A DNA stretch of 64,000 nucleotides. It comes from Penium margaritaceum (taxonomy: Eukaryota; Streptophyta; Zygnematophyceae; Desmidiales; Peniaceae). Below, in pieces: positions 1 to 10,300 of the stretch (position 1 is the stretch's first letter; every line of letters starts with the position of its first letter). The notes under the pieces are model-generated. The model saw only the letters and a list, made by a program, of their open reading frames with translations. It made no database searches and was not told the DNA's origin. The translations under genes were made by a program, and so were the position numbers. The DNA is taken from NCBI GenBank assembly GCA_023375785.1, contig SZWC01000568.1, positions 297,525 through 361,524 of the forward strand. The letters run 5' to 3'.

Positions 1-188
1 TTCTTCACAGCAGACCATGTAGCCTGCTCTGAAGGAAGTATTCTTCACAGCAGACCATGTAGCCTGCTCTGAAGGAAGTATTCTTCACAGCAGACCATGT
101 AGTCTGCTCTGAAGGAAGTATTCTTCACAGCAGACCATGTAGCCTGCTCTGAAGGAAGTATTCTTCACAGCAGGCTACATGGTCTGCC
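1..188. repeat. 40-bp tandem repeat ending in an inverted copy
   Basis: Four consecutive 40-bp units begin at 1, 41, 81 and 121, each opening with TTCTTCACAGCAGACC and closing with GAAGGAAGTA. The third unit differs at one base. A fifth unit starts at 161 but after TTCTTCAC it switches to the reverse complement of the unit core, so about 130-149 and 169-188 form a 19-bp inverted repeat with a loop of about 20 bases. The array runs off the left edge, so its true length is unknown. Confidence 0.95.
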
Positions 189-406
189 GGCAAAGTGGAA
201 TAGGAAGACTTGTGGCATTGCTGTCCACGGCTTGAGACACTGCGGTGCTCCACAGAACAATGAGGGACTCCGGGACCCTCCGGGACTTGTAGGCACACGG
301 AACAAACTTATCAACGCTTCATGAGACAAGAGGAGGTGAACAGGCACACACACATACGGAATACCGCGGCTGGCATCCCATGCGGATGGAATGGATGGAC
401 ATCCAC

Positions 407-1471
407 CTACAGGGCAGCCACACTTTCACTGGCCACCGACAACCTTCGCAGGAACTCACCTTCTATGTCTCCGAGCGCGCTATTGGCAGCACGGCCAGTG
501 CCTTGCTGCTGCTGGCCGACTGCACGCTGCCCCGTGTCCGCCGTCCCAGCTTCGCTCAACAGGCTGGAGGGCGCAACATGGTGGGCAGCCGATTCAACCT
601 CCCGACACTCAAGCACACTCCTCATGGCAGAAGCAGAAGCAGAAGCAGAAGCAGGAGCGGAGGCTCCCTGGCCACATGCCACCGCAGAAGCGGCAGCACG
701 GGGGGCATCTGAAGCAGCATCTGCCGCAACGCCTGGAAAAGGGTTGGCTCCTGCGCTTGGCCTAGTGTCCCTTTCTTCTACCTCCAGCGACTTCCCTCCT
801 GCATGGGAACGCCTGTTGTTGTTGTTGGTGCTGACACCGTGCCCAGCAGCGGGCGATGCCGCAGCAGCGGACTTTTGGGCAGAAGAAAGCGCACGCAGAG
901 AGAAGAACCCCACAGGCAGCAGCTGATGCTGCCGGAACAGCTGTTCTGATACGGGCGGTAGCAGCTGCTGCTGCTGCCTCGCCCTCGCTGGTGAGGCGAT
1001 CACCGAGCACGGCGAGTAGACAGCTGCAGGAATGGGATCGGAGAGGACGGCGGCAACAGAGGCAGGGAAGGCATACAGCGGCGCTCGACGCCTGCCGCCG
1101 TCCTCGTCGTTGCACTCCCTCTGATGTTGTTGGCGACTGGAATCAGCGCTGGTGTTGACGTTGTCGGCCGGAGTAGCAGTAATCGGTGGGTCGCGTCCAG
1201 CTGGCAGTGCAGGCACGCTGGCAGCTGCGGAAGCATCCTGCCCTCCGATGAAACTGCTGCTGTGCTGCTGCGACGACTCTGCTGCCGGGCTACTACTTCC
1301 CTGGCCATGCACCCCGGGCACGGAATGCAACTGCTGCTGCTGCTGCGCTGCTGTGTCGGCTTGAAACGGGGCGGTAGGAGGAGGGATGGCCGATCCGCCA
1401 TGCGCGGTTCCCGCCAAAAAAGCCGCACGCGCGCTGTTGTACAGCGGCAGGACGTACTTGGGCCGCAACAT
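407..1471 (-). CDS. Hypothetical Q/A/S-rich protein, likely 3' exon of a host gene
   Basis: An open frame of 354 codons on the minus strand begins MLRPKYVLPLYNSARAAF and then becomes low-complexity, with runs of Gln, Ala and Ser and an alternating Ser-Ala stretch coded by an AGAAGC hexamer repeat near 629-656. No known domain is recognised. Upstream (1472-1576) another frame reads a hydrophobic, natural-looking segment containing VYNRTGALGFGIWRLAR, which would join the MLRPKYV segment with a one-base shift. Just above it, at about 1577-1595, the minus strand shows a pyrimidine tract ending in AG, like a 3' splice site. I infer that the exon may start near 1576 and that the ATG at 1471 may be internal. 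The base composition fits a GC-rich host gene. Opposite-strand frames here look like shadows. Confidence 0.42.
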   Translation of the reverse strand: MLRPKYVLPLYNSARAAFLAGTAHGGSAIPPPTAPFQADTAAQQQQQLHSVPGVHGQGSSSPAAESSQQHSSSFIGGQDASAAASVPALPAGRDPPITATPADNVNTSADSSRQQHQRECNDEDGGRRRAPLYAFPASVAAVLSDPIPAAVYSPCSVIASPARARQQQQLLPPVSEQLFRQHQLLPVGFFSLRALSSAQKSAAAASPAAGHGVSTNNNNRRSHAGGKSLEVEERDTRPSAGANPFPGVAADAASDAPRAAASAVACGQGASAPASASASASAMRSVLECREVESAAHHVAPSSLLSEAGTADTGQRAVGQQQQGTGRAANSALGDIEGEFLRRLSVASESVAAL

Positions 1472-1576
1472 CTTGCCAGGCGCCAGATGCCAAATCCCAG
1501 GGCTCCAGTGCGGTTGTACACCAGTGTGAGGAGCTTGTGGACCGCGACAGTGATGACGAGACCAAAATGAGAACGG

Positions 1577-2389
1577 CTGGAAAAAAGTAAGAAGCCGCCT
1601 ACGCTGAACGTTTGAACGTCAGATCAAGACGTTCAGCTAACATCGTCTGAGCAGCTACTTAGACGGGACAAGCAGTTGCCATGTGAACGCGAAGTCGTCA
1701 GTCGCAGAAGCCCACGCCTGCCCGCCCGCTGAACTCTGGACCACGAGACCACCAACTTCCTGCACCAGTGCAGCGGTATGAGAGAGAGCGGTGGGAGTCA
1801 CGGTTGGTTCGGCGGGCCAGGAAGGCCGCACTGGCAGCCACATTGCCCGTTGACACTAGGGGACAGTTGGGTGAATGCTAGAACGGCGACGTCACTGTTG
1901 TCGCGATGACAACGGCAGGAACGAACTTGGCGTCGTCTGTGAGCGAACGTGGGCGGTGATCCGTTCTCGCCAGGGTCCGGCAGGGAAGGGTGGGCGGCAG
2001 CTTTGTATCAGCCGCACACCCAGCCCCGATGCGACCTGCGGACCATGGAGCACACTGCCGCGGACTTTTGAATCGCCTTTTCGGCCATCGGGGAGGCGAA
2101 CCTGAAGAGTTTACAGCTTTTTTCGGGCCCCTGGTCGTGACCGACTGAGGCGGGAGGCGGGGGGGCTAACTCGGCACCAAAAGTCGCCTGGGAGTTCCAT
2201 CCGGCACCCCAAGGTGAGGTTTATGGCGTGAAAAGATGGATGTGGGGATGTCTCCACTAGAGAGTGACAGCATAAGAGAGAAATAAATGGCGACGAGGTT
2301 ATTTTACTAAGGAATTACGTACACCAATGGAGCGAAAAAAAGTCCGACTCAAAGGACAGCAACAACATTTTGACCTTTTTGGGACGGCG
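1577..2389. other. No confident gene; possible intron or further exons
   Basis: If the minus-strand gene above is spliced, this stretch holds its intron and possibly earlier exons. A short minus-strand frame at 1655-1843 (62 codons) is open but resembles nothing I know. A GC-rich part to about 2170 gives way to AT-richer DNA. I see no RNA gene or repeat. Confidence 0.4.
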
Positions 2390-2830
2390 AGCTGTGAATT
2401 AGGAGGAGACAAGCCAAAAATGATGTTGAAGGATAAACAAAAACGTGGCAAATAGTTTGTGTGTCGGAGAAGAGTGAGGTTGTGCCCAATGATCTAGCCA
2501 TGTAAGGTGAAAGAGAGTAAAACATGTCACCATCGAGGCTGAATTGTAGGTTAAACGTTCAAAGGGGCTGATGAATATATGAAGAGGATCGGAAGGTCTT
2601 AGTAAAGATGATCTTGGCATAAAGTAAGGCCATGAAGTTTATTAAGTAAGAGGAAACAGTGCCCAATGGTTTCATCCGCAAGACAATATGGACACACTTC
2701 CATCTTTGACTGCAACTTTTTCTGGGTTCATAAGTCAAGTATGTGTTGGTTTATGTGGCTTCCACAAGTCACGAGCGATGGAGAAAGATTACCCATATAC
2801 GCCACGTTGATGGTACAGGGTAAAGGAGAG
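2390..2830 (-). pseudogene. Decayed LINE fragment (reverse-transcriptase zinc-binding region)
   Basis: On the minus strand the translation contains KMEVCPYCLADETIGHCF, near 2650-2700. This fits the zf-RVT motif that follows the reverse transcriptase of plant LINEs (C-x2-C, then ET, then H-C/L-F). The residues before it (a His/Leu-rich stretch) and after it also suit that domain, but stop codons interrupt both sides. Only this small C-terminal piece is seen; there is no endonuclease or reverse transcriptase core and no poly-A tail that I can identify. The call rests on one short motif, so a chance match cannot be ruled out. Confidence 0.38.
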
Positions 2831-3636
2831 CGTGACGACACAGCGGGCCTCCAGCACATACGAAATTGCCGGCAAAACACGACCAATGCGTTCCGGCAGC
2901 CTGGTTGGTTTTTCCGGAGCTAGGAGACTTTTCTCTGTGGATTGTACTGGTGTGACGAGGAGACCCGATGGTATTAGTGTCGCTTCCGAGACTCGGAAAG
3001 CGTGTTGTGTTGACTGGACGCTGATTCTGTGTGTTTGAGACACTGCTCGTTCAGTCTCAGTGGTTGAGACCCGAGCAGTTGGTGGTCTGTGCCAGTGCCC
3101 AGGGAGACCTAGTAATGATTCGTGATCAAAGGTGTATAACTTGCATGTGGCTGAGATCCGGACGTCCGGTGATATGTTTCGACGTCTCAGGAGGCCTAAA
3201 CTTGCCTAGATTGGCTAGCCAGTAATGCTTGTGTTTCACCGTAGAATCTCGATGAGTATGAGGTATATTGCATATTTTCTCGTGGGTTGGGACCCGGGCA
3301 CACGGTTGATCGTTCCGGTGGCTCAGGGGACATCCATTGTGTGGTTTCATGTTCTGTAACACGTGTATTCCCGGTGCGTGCCTTTTGGCGTGATGGGGAT
3401 GACGGGGCCTAGTGGGCTAGCCGCTTGTCCCCAGTACATAAGCTCTCAATAGGGTTCATTGTACTTTCTCCTTGTTCTTAATGTGTTTCAGACTTAGCCA
3501 GGTTTGGCCTTCACTGTCTGCCTCTCACACGCAGAGCTCATGACGGTTTTTGCATGGGCCTGCATGCCCTAATTAATTCTATTTGTATGGTGGGCAACAG
3601 GAATATAACAAAAAGGATTCACGTCATTACATCTTG
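2831..3636. other. Unassigned sequence upstream of the rRNA fragment
   Basis: About 800 bp with short open frames only. It lies where the missing 5' part of the 18S gene should be but shows no similarity to 18S. I see no rDNA promoter. The match to 18S starts abruptly at about 3637, so this is a breakpoint rather than a transcribed spacer. Confidence 0.5.
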
Positions 3637-4195
3637 AGTACTTTGATGACTCCGCCAGCACCTTATGAGAAATCACAGTTTTTGGGTTCCGGGGGGAGTA
3701 TAGTTGCAAGGCTAAAGCTTGAAGGAATTACTGAAAGGGGACCACTAGGTGTGGAGCCTGCAAATTAATTTGACTCAACACGGGGAAACTTACTAGGTCC
3801 AGACATAATAAGGATTGACAGATGGAGAGCACTTTTTTTATTCTATGGATGGTGGTGAATGGCCGTTCTCAGTTGGTAAAGTGAATTTTCTGGTTAATTT
3901 CGTTAACAAACGAGACCTCAGCCTGCAAAAATAGTTACGCGAACATTTGTGTTCGCGGCCAACTTCTTCGAGGGACTATCGGCGTTTAGCTGGTTGGACG
4001 TTTGAGGCAATAACATGTCTGTGATGCCCTTAGATGTTCTGGGCCGCACACGTGCTACTTTGATGAATTCAACGAGCTCACTCATGAATCAAAAGGTTCA
4101 GGAGACCTCTGAAATTTCATCATGATGGGGATATATTATTGCAATTATTAATCTTCAGTGAGAAATACCTAGTAAGCGCGATACATCAGCTTGTC

Positions 4196-4226
<31 letters not shown>

Positions 4227-4381
4227 GCCGTCACTCCGACCGATTGCATGATCCGGTGAAGTTTTCGGATTACGGCAACGCTGACGGTTTGCCGTCGACG
4301 ACATTGTGAGGTTTATTAAACCTTAACATTTAGAAGAAGGATAAGTCATAACAAGATTTTCTGTAATCCTCCGTTGGGTCA
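3637..4381 (+). rRNA. 18S rRNA, 3' fragment (degenerate)
   Basis: The match to the 3' portion of eukaryotic small-subunit rRNA begins at ACTTTGATGACTCCGCCAGC. It continues through the GGTTCCGGGGGGAGTAT block, the ATTTGACTCAACACGGG block, GATGCCCTTAGATGTTCTGG and the decoding-site region GTCCCTGCCCTTTGTACACA. The last conserved stretch (canonical AAGTCGTAACAAGG) is present with substitutions near 4344-4355. Roughly the first 1,050 bases of the gene are absent. Many universally conserved positions are changed, mostly as C-to-T or G-to-A, so I read this as a pseudogene fragment. The 3' boundary is placed by weak similarity to the usual terminal sequence. Confidence 0.9.
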
Positions 4382-4538
4382 TAACACAAAAGCCTGAGCG
4401 GCCCTGTCGCACTGGTCTCGTACTTCCCTGGCGGGAACGGGCCACACAACCCATGACCTGCCCTCGCGCCCCGTGCGCAACGGCTCCAACAACCCTGATT
4501 ATGAACCATGGTCCTCGTGGCCCAACAAAGAAAACAAT
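4382..4538 (+). other. ITS1
   Basis: Spacer of about 157 bp between the 18S end and the 5.8S start. It is placed only by its flanks; its sequence is not conserved. Confidence 0.7.
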
Positions 4539-4692
4539 AAACAACTATCAACAACGGATATCTTGGCTCTCATAATGATAAAGAACGCAGTGAAATGCGA
4601 GACATAGTGTGAATTGCAGAATTCCGTGAATCATCGAATCCTTGAACGCACATTGCGCCCGAGGCTTCGGCCGAGGAACACCCCCATCGCCC
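4539..4692 (+). rRNA. 5.8S rRNA (degenerate)
   Basis: Recognised by CAACGGATATCTTGGCTCT near the start, GTGTGAATTGCAGAATTCCG in the middle and CACATTGCGCCCGAGGCTTC near the end. The tail CGAGGCTTCGGCCGAGG is the green-lineage type. Conserved bases are altered, for example in the GATGAAGAACGCAGC block, where C-to-T and G-to-A changes predominate. The 3' end is approximate because similarity fades after the terminal hairpin. Confidence 0.9.
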
Positions 4693-4961
4693 CCCTCTCC
4701 CCCCTTTCAAGGGACGTGACTCACGGCTGGAAGATGGCCGCCTTCCATACCGTGCGGCCCCCGGATGTCTGAGGGGTACTTTCATGGCCGTGGGAGCCGG
4801 CTGGAAGGCAGTGGGATGCCCGGACAGATGCACCCGGCGTGGACAACGCGACGCTAGTCAATGCGTCCTGGCCGTGGCACCCGATACGGAACCACGGGAT
4901 ACGGCGCAAGTTCTTGTGGTCGGAGGCGCTTGCGTCCGCCGTCCTCCGCTTCCCCCTTTGG
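4693..4961 (+). other. ITS2
   Basis: Spacer of about 270 bp between 5.8S and 28S, rich in C and G. It is placed by its flanks. Confidence 0.7.
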
Positions 4962-7330
4962 CCTCAAGTCAGGCAGGAGCACCCACTGAATTTCAGCATA
5001 TTACTAAGTGGAGGAAAAGAAACAAACTAGGATTCCCCTATTACCAGCGAGCGAAGCAGGAAGAGCCCAACTTGAAAATCTGGAATCTCGTGTCTCTGAA
5101 TTGTAGTCTATCAAAGCGTTTTCAGCGGCGGACCGGGCCCAAGTTCTCTGGAATGAGACGTCAGAGAGGGTAAGAGCCCCGTCGACCCCGAACCCTGTCG
5201 CACCACGAAGCGCTATTCACGAGTCGGTTTGCTTGGGAATGCAGCCCTATTTGGGTGGTAAACTCCATCTAAAGCTAAATACAGGCGAGAGACCGATAGC
5301 GAACAAGTACCATGAGGGAGAGATGAAAACAACTTTGGAAAGAGAGTTAACAAGTGCTTGGAATTGTTGAGGGTTAAGGGTATGGCGGCAATGGATGCAC
5401 CCCGGCCACAAGCGGACAGGGTGACTGGTCCACAGTCGGCACGGGGCGCTGGCCAGCGCGGGCTCTCGCCGCGGGAGAAAGCTTTTGCATGTCGCGGTGG
5501 GGGCCGAGGACAAAGCACGCTCCCTTTTGGGTGGGCCTCGGCACCTCATGGCACTGGCGCGATGCTTCCGTATGACCCGTATTGAAACACGGACCAAAGA
5601 GTCTAACATGTGAGCGAGTCGGCAGGTGGCAAACCCGTGGGCGCAAGTAACCTGAGCAGGGGGATCGTCTCCTCCGTGGGGGTGCACTATCGGCCAACCA
5701 TGATCTTCTGTGAAAGGTTTGAGTCGGAGCGTGCCTGTTGGGACCTGAAAGATGGTGAAATATGCCTGAGCAGGGCGAAGCCAGAGGAAAATCTGGTAGA
5801 GTCTCATAGCAATAGTGATGTGCCAATCATTCGTAAGACTTGGATATAGGGGCAAAAGACAAATCGAACCATCTAGTAGCTGGTTTCTTCGAAGTTTCCC
5901 TCAGGATAGCTGGAGCTCAGATCAGTTTTGTCAGGTAAAGCGAATGATTAGCGGCCTCATGGAAGAAGCTCCCTCATCCGATTCTAAAATTTTGAGTGAG
6001 CAAGACGCCCGGGTTGCTTAAGTGAACCCCGCCACCAAATGGGAGCTCCAAGTAGGCCATTTTTGGTAAGCTGAACTGGCGAGGAGAGATGAACCGAAAG
6101 CCAGGCTATGGCACTCAACTGTGCGCTAACCTAGATCCCACAAAGGGTGTTTCTTGATTAAGACAGCAGGACGGTGGTCATGGAAGTCGAAATCTGCTAA
6201 CAACTCACCTGCCGAATCTTATAGCCCAAAAAGTGGATGACGCTGAAGCGCGCGGCCTATGCTCAGCCATTGGGGCGAATGAGGGGCCCCGATGAGTAGG
6301 AGGACGCGGGGTTCGCCGCATAGCCTGGGTCGTGAGCTCGGGTGAAGTGGCCCCGTGTGCAAATCTTGGTGGTAGTAGCAAATATTCAAATGAGAACTTT
6401 GAAGAATGAACTGGAGAAAGGTTCCATGTGAACAACAATTGGACATGGGCTAGTCGACCCTAAGAGATGGGGCAACTCTGTGTCACGTGCACGATTCGCA
6501 CCGTCCATCGAAAGGGAATCGGGTCAATAATCCCGAACAGGGACGCGGCGGCTGGCGGCGACGCGAGCAAGTACAGAGACGTCGGCGGTGGCCCCGGGAA
6601 GAGTTCTCTTTTCTTTTTAATGGCCCGCCCACCCTGAAAACGGATCACCCGGAGATAGGGTCCAGCGGCTGGCAAAGCATCGCACGTCTCGCGGTGTCCG
6701 GTGCGCCCCCGACCGCCCTTGAAAATCCGAAGGAATGGATACCATTCATGCCCGGTCATATTCATAACCGCATCAGGTCTCCAAGGTGAACAAACTCTGG
6801 TCGATGGAAGAATGTAGGCAAGGGAAGTCAGCAAAATAGATCTGTAACTTTGGGAAAAGGATTGGCTTTGAGGGTTGGGCCTAGGTGTCCACGCTTTGAC
6901 ACCACAGGCTGTCAGCGGTCTGCCTGAGCTGCTCCTGCACGAGGGCGGACCGCCGCGTGCCGACTAGCCGACGGGCGCGGAACGCTTCCCTCTCGGAGGA
7001 GGATTTCCCTAGGGACTGAATAACCGGCTCAGAACTGAAGCGGACAAGGGGAATCCGACTGTTCAATCGAAACAAAGCATTGCGATGGTCCCAACGGATG
7101 TTGACGCAATGTGATTTCTGCCCAGTGCTCTGAAAGTGGAGAATGTCAGCCAAGCGCGGATAAACGGCGGGAGTCATTACAAATCTATTAAGGTAGCTAA
7201 ATGCCTTGTCATCTAATTATTGATGTGCATAAATGGATTAACAAAATTACCACCGTCCCCATCTACTATAAAGCGAAACCACAGCCAAGGGAACAGGCTT
7301 GAAAAAACCAGTAGGGAAAGAAGAACCTGT
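4962..7330 (+). rRNA. 28S rRNA, 5' two thirds, truncated and degenerate
   Basis: It begins with the usual TCAGGC...CCCACTGAATTT and continues colinearly: ACCGATAGCGAACAAGTACC, TTGAAACACGGACCAA, CATCTAGTAGCTGGTT, AACTCACCTGCCGAATC, then GTAGCTAAATGCCTTGTCAT and GGATTAACA. It stops in the block canonically read GGGGAAAGAAGACCCTGTTGAGC, right after CCTGT at 7330, where sequence from another rRNA gene takes over. The last part of 28S, including the peptidyl-transferase and sarcin-ricin regions, is missing. Substitutions at invariant sites are common (for example GCATATTACTAAGTGG for GCATATAACTAAGCGG). This is not a working gene. A six-base deletion near 7129 is absent from the second copy. Confidence 0.93.
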
Positions 7331-10300
7331 CATACCTTGGGCTACAACTCCGGATCCCATTCGCACTCCGCCCATTGGCCACAACAGTATTGGGATGGGT
7401 GACCTTTTGGGAAGTCCTGGTGTCGTACCCACTTTCATGTCTGAAAGGGCAACCCGAATCGACTCCAAGACTAGGGACCCAAAACTAAGACGCAAATGCC
7501 GCTGTTGCGCCCTAGTTACACCCTAGTTGCGTCCTTGTTGCACCCTAGTTGCGCCTCACTTGGGCACTAGCTACGTCCTAGTTGCATCCTAGTTGCACCA
7601 TGGTTGCGACCTATTTGCGCCCTAGTTGCACCCTACTTGTGCCCTACTTACGCCCTAGTTGTGCCCTACTTGGGTCCTACTTGCGCCATACGTCCGCCCT
7701 AGTTGCACCCTATTTGCACCCAAGTTGTGCACTACTTGCGCCCTACATGCAAAACTACTTGCGCCCTCCTTACGTCCTAGTTACGTCCTAGTTTCACCTA
7801 GTTGCGTGCTAGATGTGCCCTACTTTTGCCCTGCTTATGCCCTTGTTGCATCCCAGTTGCACCCTAGTTGCACCCCAGTTGCGCCGTATTTGCGCCCTAC
7901 TTGCACCCCACTTGTGCCTTAGTTTGTGCCGCAGTTGCACTCTACTTGCACCCGACTTGCATCCTACTTGTGCCCTTCTTGTGCCCTACTTGCATCCTAG
8001 TTGTGCCCTAGTTGTTTCTAGTTGCGTCCTAGTTGCACCATTACTTGCGCCCTACTTACGCCCTACTTGCGCCCTAGTTGTGCCATTGTTGCGCCCTAGT
8101 TGCACCCTACTTCAACCCTAGTTGCACCCTACTTGCGTCCTACTTGCGTCAGAGTTGCGCCCTAGTTTCGGCCTAGTTGCTTCCTACTTGCGCCCTTCTT
8201 GCACCCTACTTGGACCCTAGTTGCGCCCTAGTTATGCCCTAGTTGCGCCCTAGTTGCGCCCTTCTTGCGCCCTCCTTGTGCCCTAATTGTGCCCTAGTTA
8301 CGCCCCATTTTGGACCTAGTTGCGCCCTACTTGTGCCTTACTTGCGACTAAGTTGCGCCCTAGTACGCCCTAGTTGCGCCCTACTTGCGCCTTGCTTGCA
8401 CCCTGTTTGTGCCTGTTTGTGCCCTAGTTGCACCCTACTTGCGTCCTACTTGTGCCCTACTTCTGTCCTAGTTACACCTTTATTGTGCCCTTACTGCACC
8501 CTAGTTATGACCTACTTGCACCCTACTTGCACCCTACTTGTGCCGTAGTTGCGCCCTAGTGGTGCCCTACCTGTGCCCTACTCACACCCTAGTTTTGCCT
8601 TACTGCGCCCTCATTGCACCGTAGTTTTGCCGCAGTTACGCCCTACTTGCGCCGTAGTTGCACCCTACTTTTGCCCTGCTTGTGCCCTATTTATGCCCTA
8701 GTTGCGCCCTAGTTGCGACCTAGTTACACCATAGTCGCGCCCTAGTTACTCTCTAGTTGGCACCAAGTTGTGGCCTAGTTGTGTCCTGGTTTCCCCCTTG
8801 TTCCCTATTTTCACCCTACTTGCGTCCTAGCTGCATCTTAGTTATGACGTACTTGCGCCTTTCTTGCCCCCTAGTTGTGCCCTAGCTGCACCCTACTTGC
8901 ACCTTACTTACGTCCTACTTGTGCCCTACTTATGTCCTACTTGCACTCTAGTTACGATCTAGTTGTGCCCTGGTTATGCCCTAGTTGCGCCCTACTTGCG
9001 CCCTACTTGGACCCTACCTATGCCCTGCTTGCGCCCTAGTTGCGGCCTAGTTGGGCCATCGTTCTACCCTACTTTTTCCATAATTATGCCCTACTTGCAC
9101 CCTAGTTGTGTCCAAGTTGCGCCCTAGATACGCCCTACTTGTACACTCGTTGTGCCCTACTTTTGCCCTACTTGCGCACTAGTAGCGCCCAAGTTGCACC
9201 CTATTTGTGCCTTACTTGTGCTTTATTTGGGGCCTTCTTGCGCCCTACTTGCATCCTAGTTGTGCCCTATTTGCGCCCTAGTTGTGCCCTAGTTACACCC
9301 TAGTTGAACACTACTTCCTTCCTACTTGCGCCCTAGTTGTGTGCTAGATACGCCCTAGTTGTACCCTAGTTGCCACATGCTTGCACCCTATTTATGCCCT
9401 AGTTGCACCCTAGTTGTGTCCTCGATGCATCCTATTGGTGCCCTGCTTGCGTCCTCCTTGCGCCCTAGTTGCACCCTAGTTATGCCCTAGTTGCGCCCTA
9501 CTTAAGCTGTACTTGGGCCCTACTTGCCCCCTACTTGTGTCCTAGTTGCACCCTAATGAACCCCAGTTGCGCCCTTATTTACGCCCTACTTGTGCCCTAA
9601 TAAGGCCCTAGTTGTGCCCTAGCTTTGCCCTACTTTCTCCCTACTTGCGCCCTAGCTGTACCGTAGTTGCGCCCTAGTTGTGCCTCAGTTGGGTACTAGC
9701 TAGACCCTAGTTGCACCCTAGTTGCGCCCTACTTGAGCCCTAGTTACACCCTAGTTACGCCCATTTTGCACCCTATTTGCCTCCTACTTGCGCCCTAGTT
9801 GACCTTTAGTTGCGTCCTAGTTGTGTCCTACTTGCGCCCTAGTTATGCCCTACTTGCACCTTAGTTGCACCCTAGTTGTACCCTAGTTGCGCCCGAATTG
9901 CGTCCCAATTACACCCTAGTTGCGCCCTAGTTGCACTTGTATTACGCCCTAGTTGCGCCCAAGTTGTACCATAGTTGCGCCCGAGGTGCACCCTATTTGC
10001 GCCATAGTTGTGCCCTAGTTGCGTCCTAGTTGCATCCTACTTGAGCCCTTTTTTTGCCCTAGTTGCACCCTACTCATACCCCACTTGCTCTCTAGTTGCA
10101 CCCTTCTTGCACTCTACTTGTGCCCTATTTGCGCCCTTGTTAGTCCCTAGTTGCACCATAGTTGTGCCCTAGTTGTGCCCTAGTTGTGCCCTAGTTATAC
10201 TGTTCGTACGCTCTAGTTGCGTCCTAGTTGCGAGCTAGTTGCGCCCTAGTTGCACCCTACTTGCGTCCTACTTGTGCCCTGGTTGTGTCCTAGTTGAGTT

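Noticed and set aside
1-188. CRISPR array.
   Set aside because: Units are directly abutting with no variable spacers, and the DNA is eukaryotic.
5247-5855. A 202-codon minus-strand frame and others across the rRNA genes.
   Set aside because: They lie antisense to clearly conserved 28S sequence and resemble no protein.
3637-7430. A functional rRNA operon.
   Set aside because: 18S lacks its first kilobase, 28S lacks its last third, and invariant bases are altered throughout.
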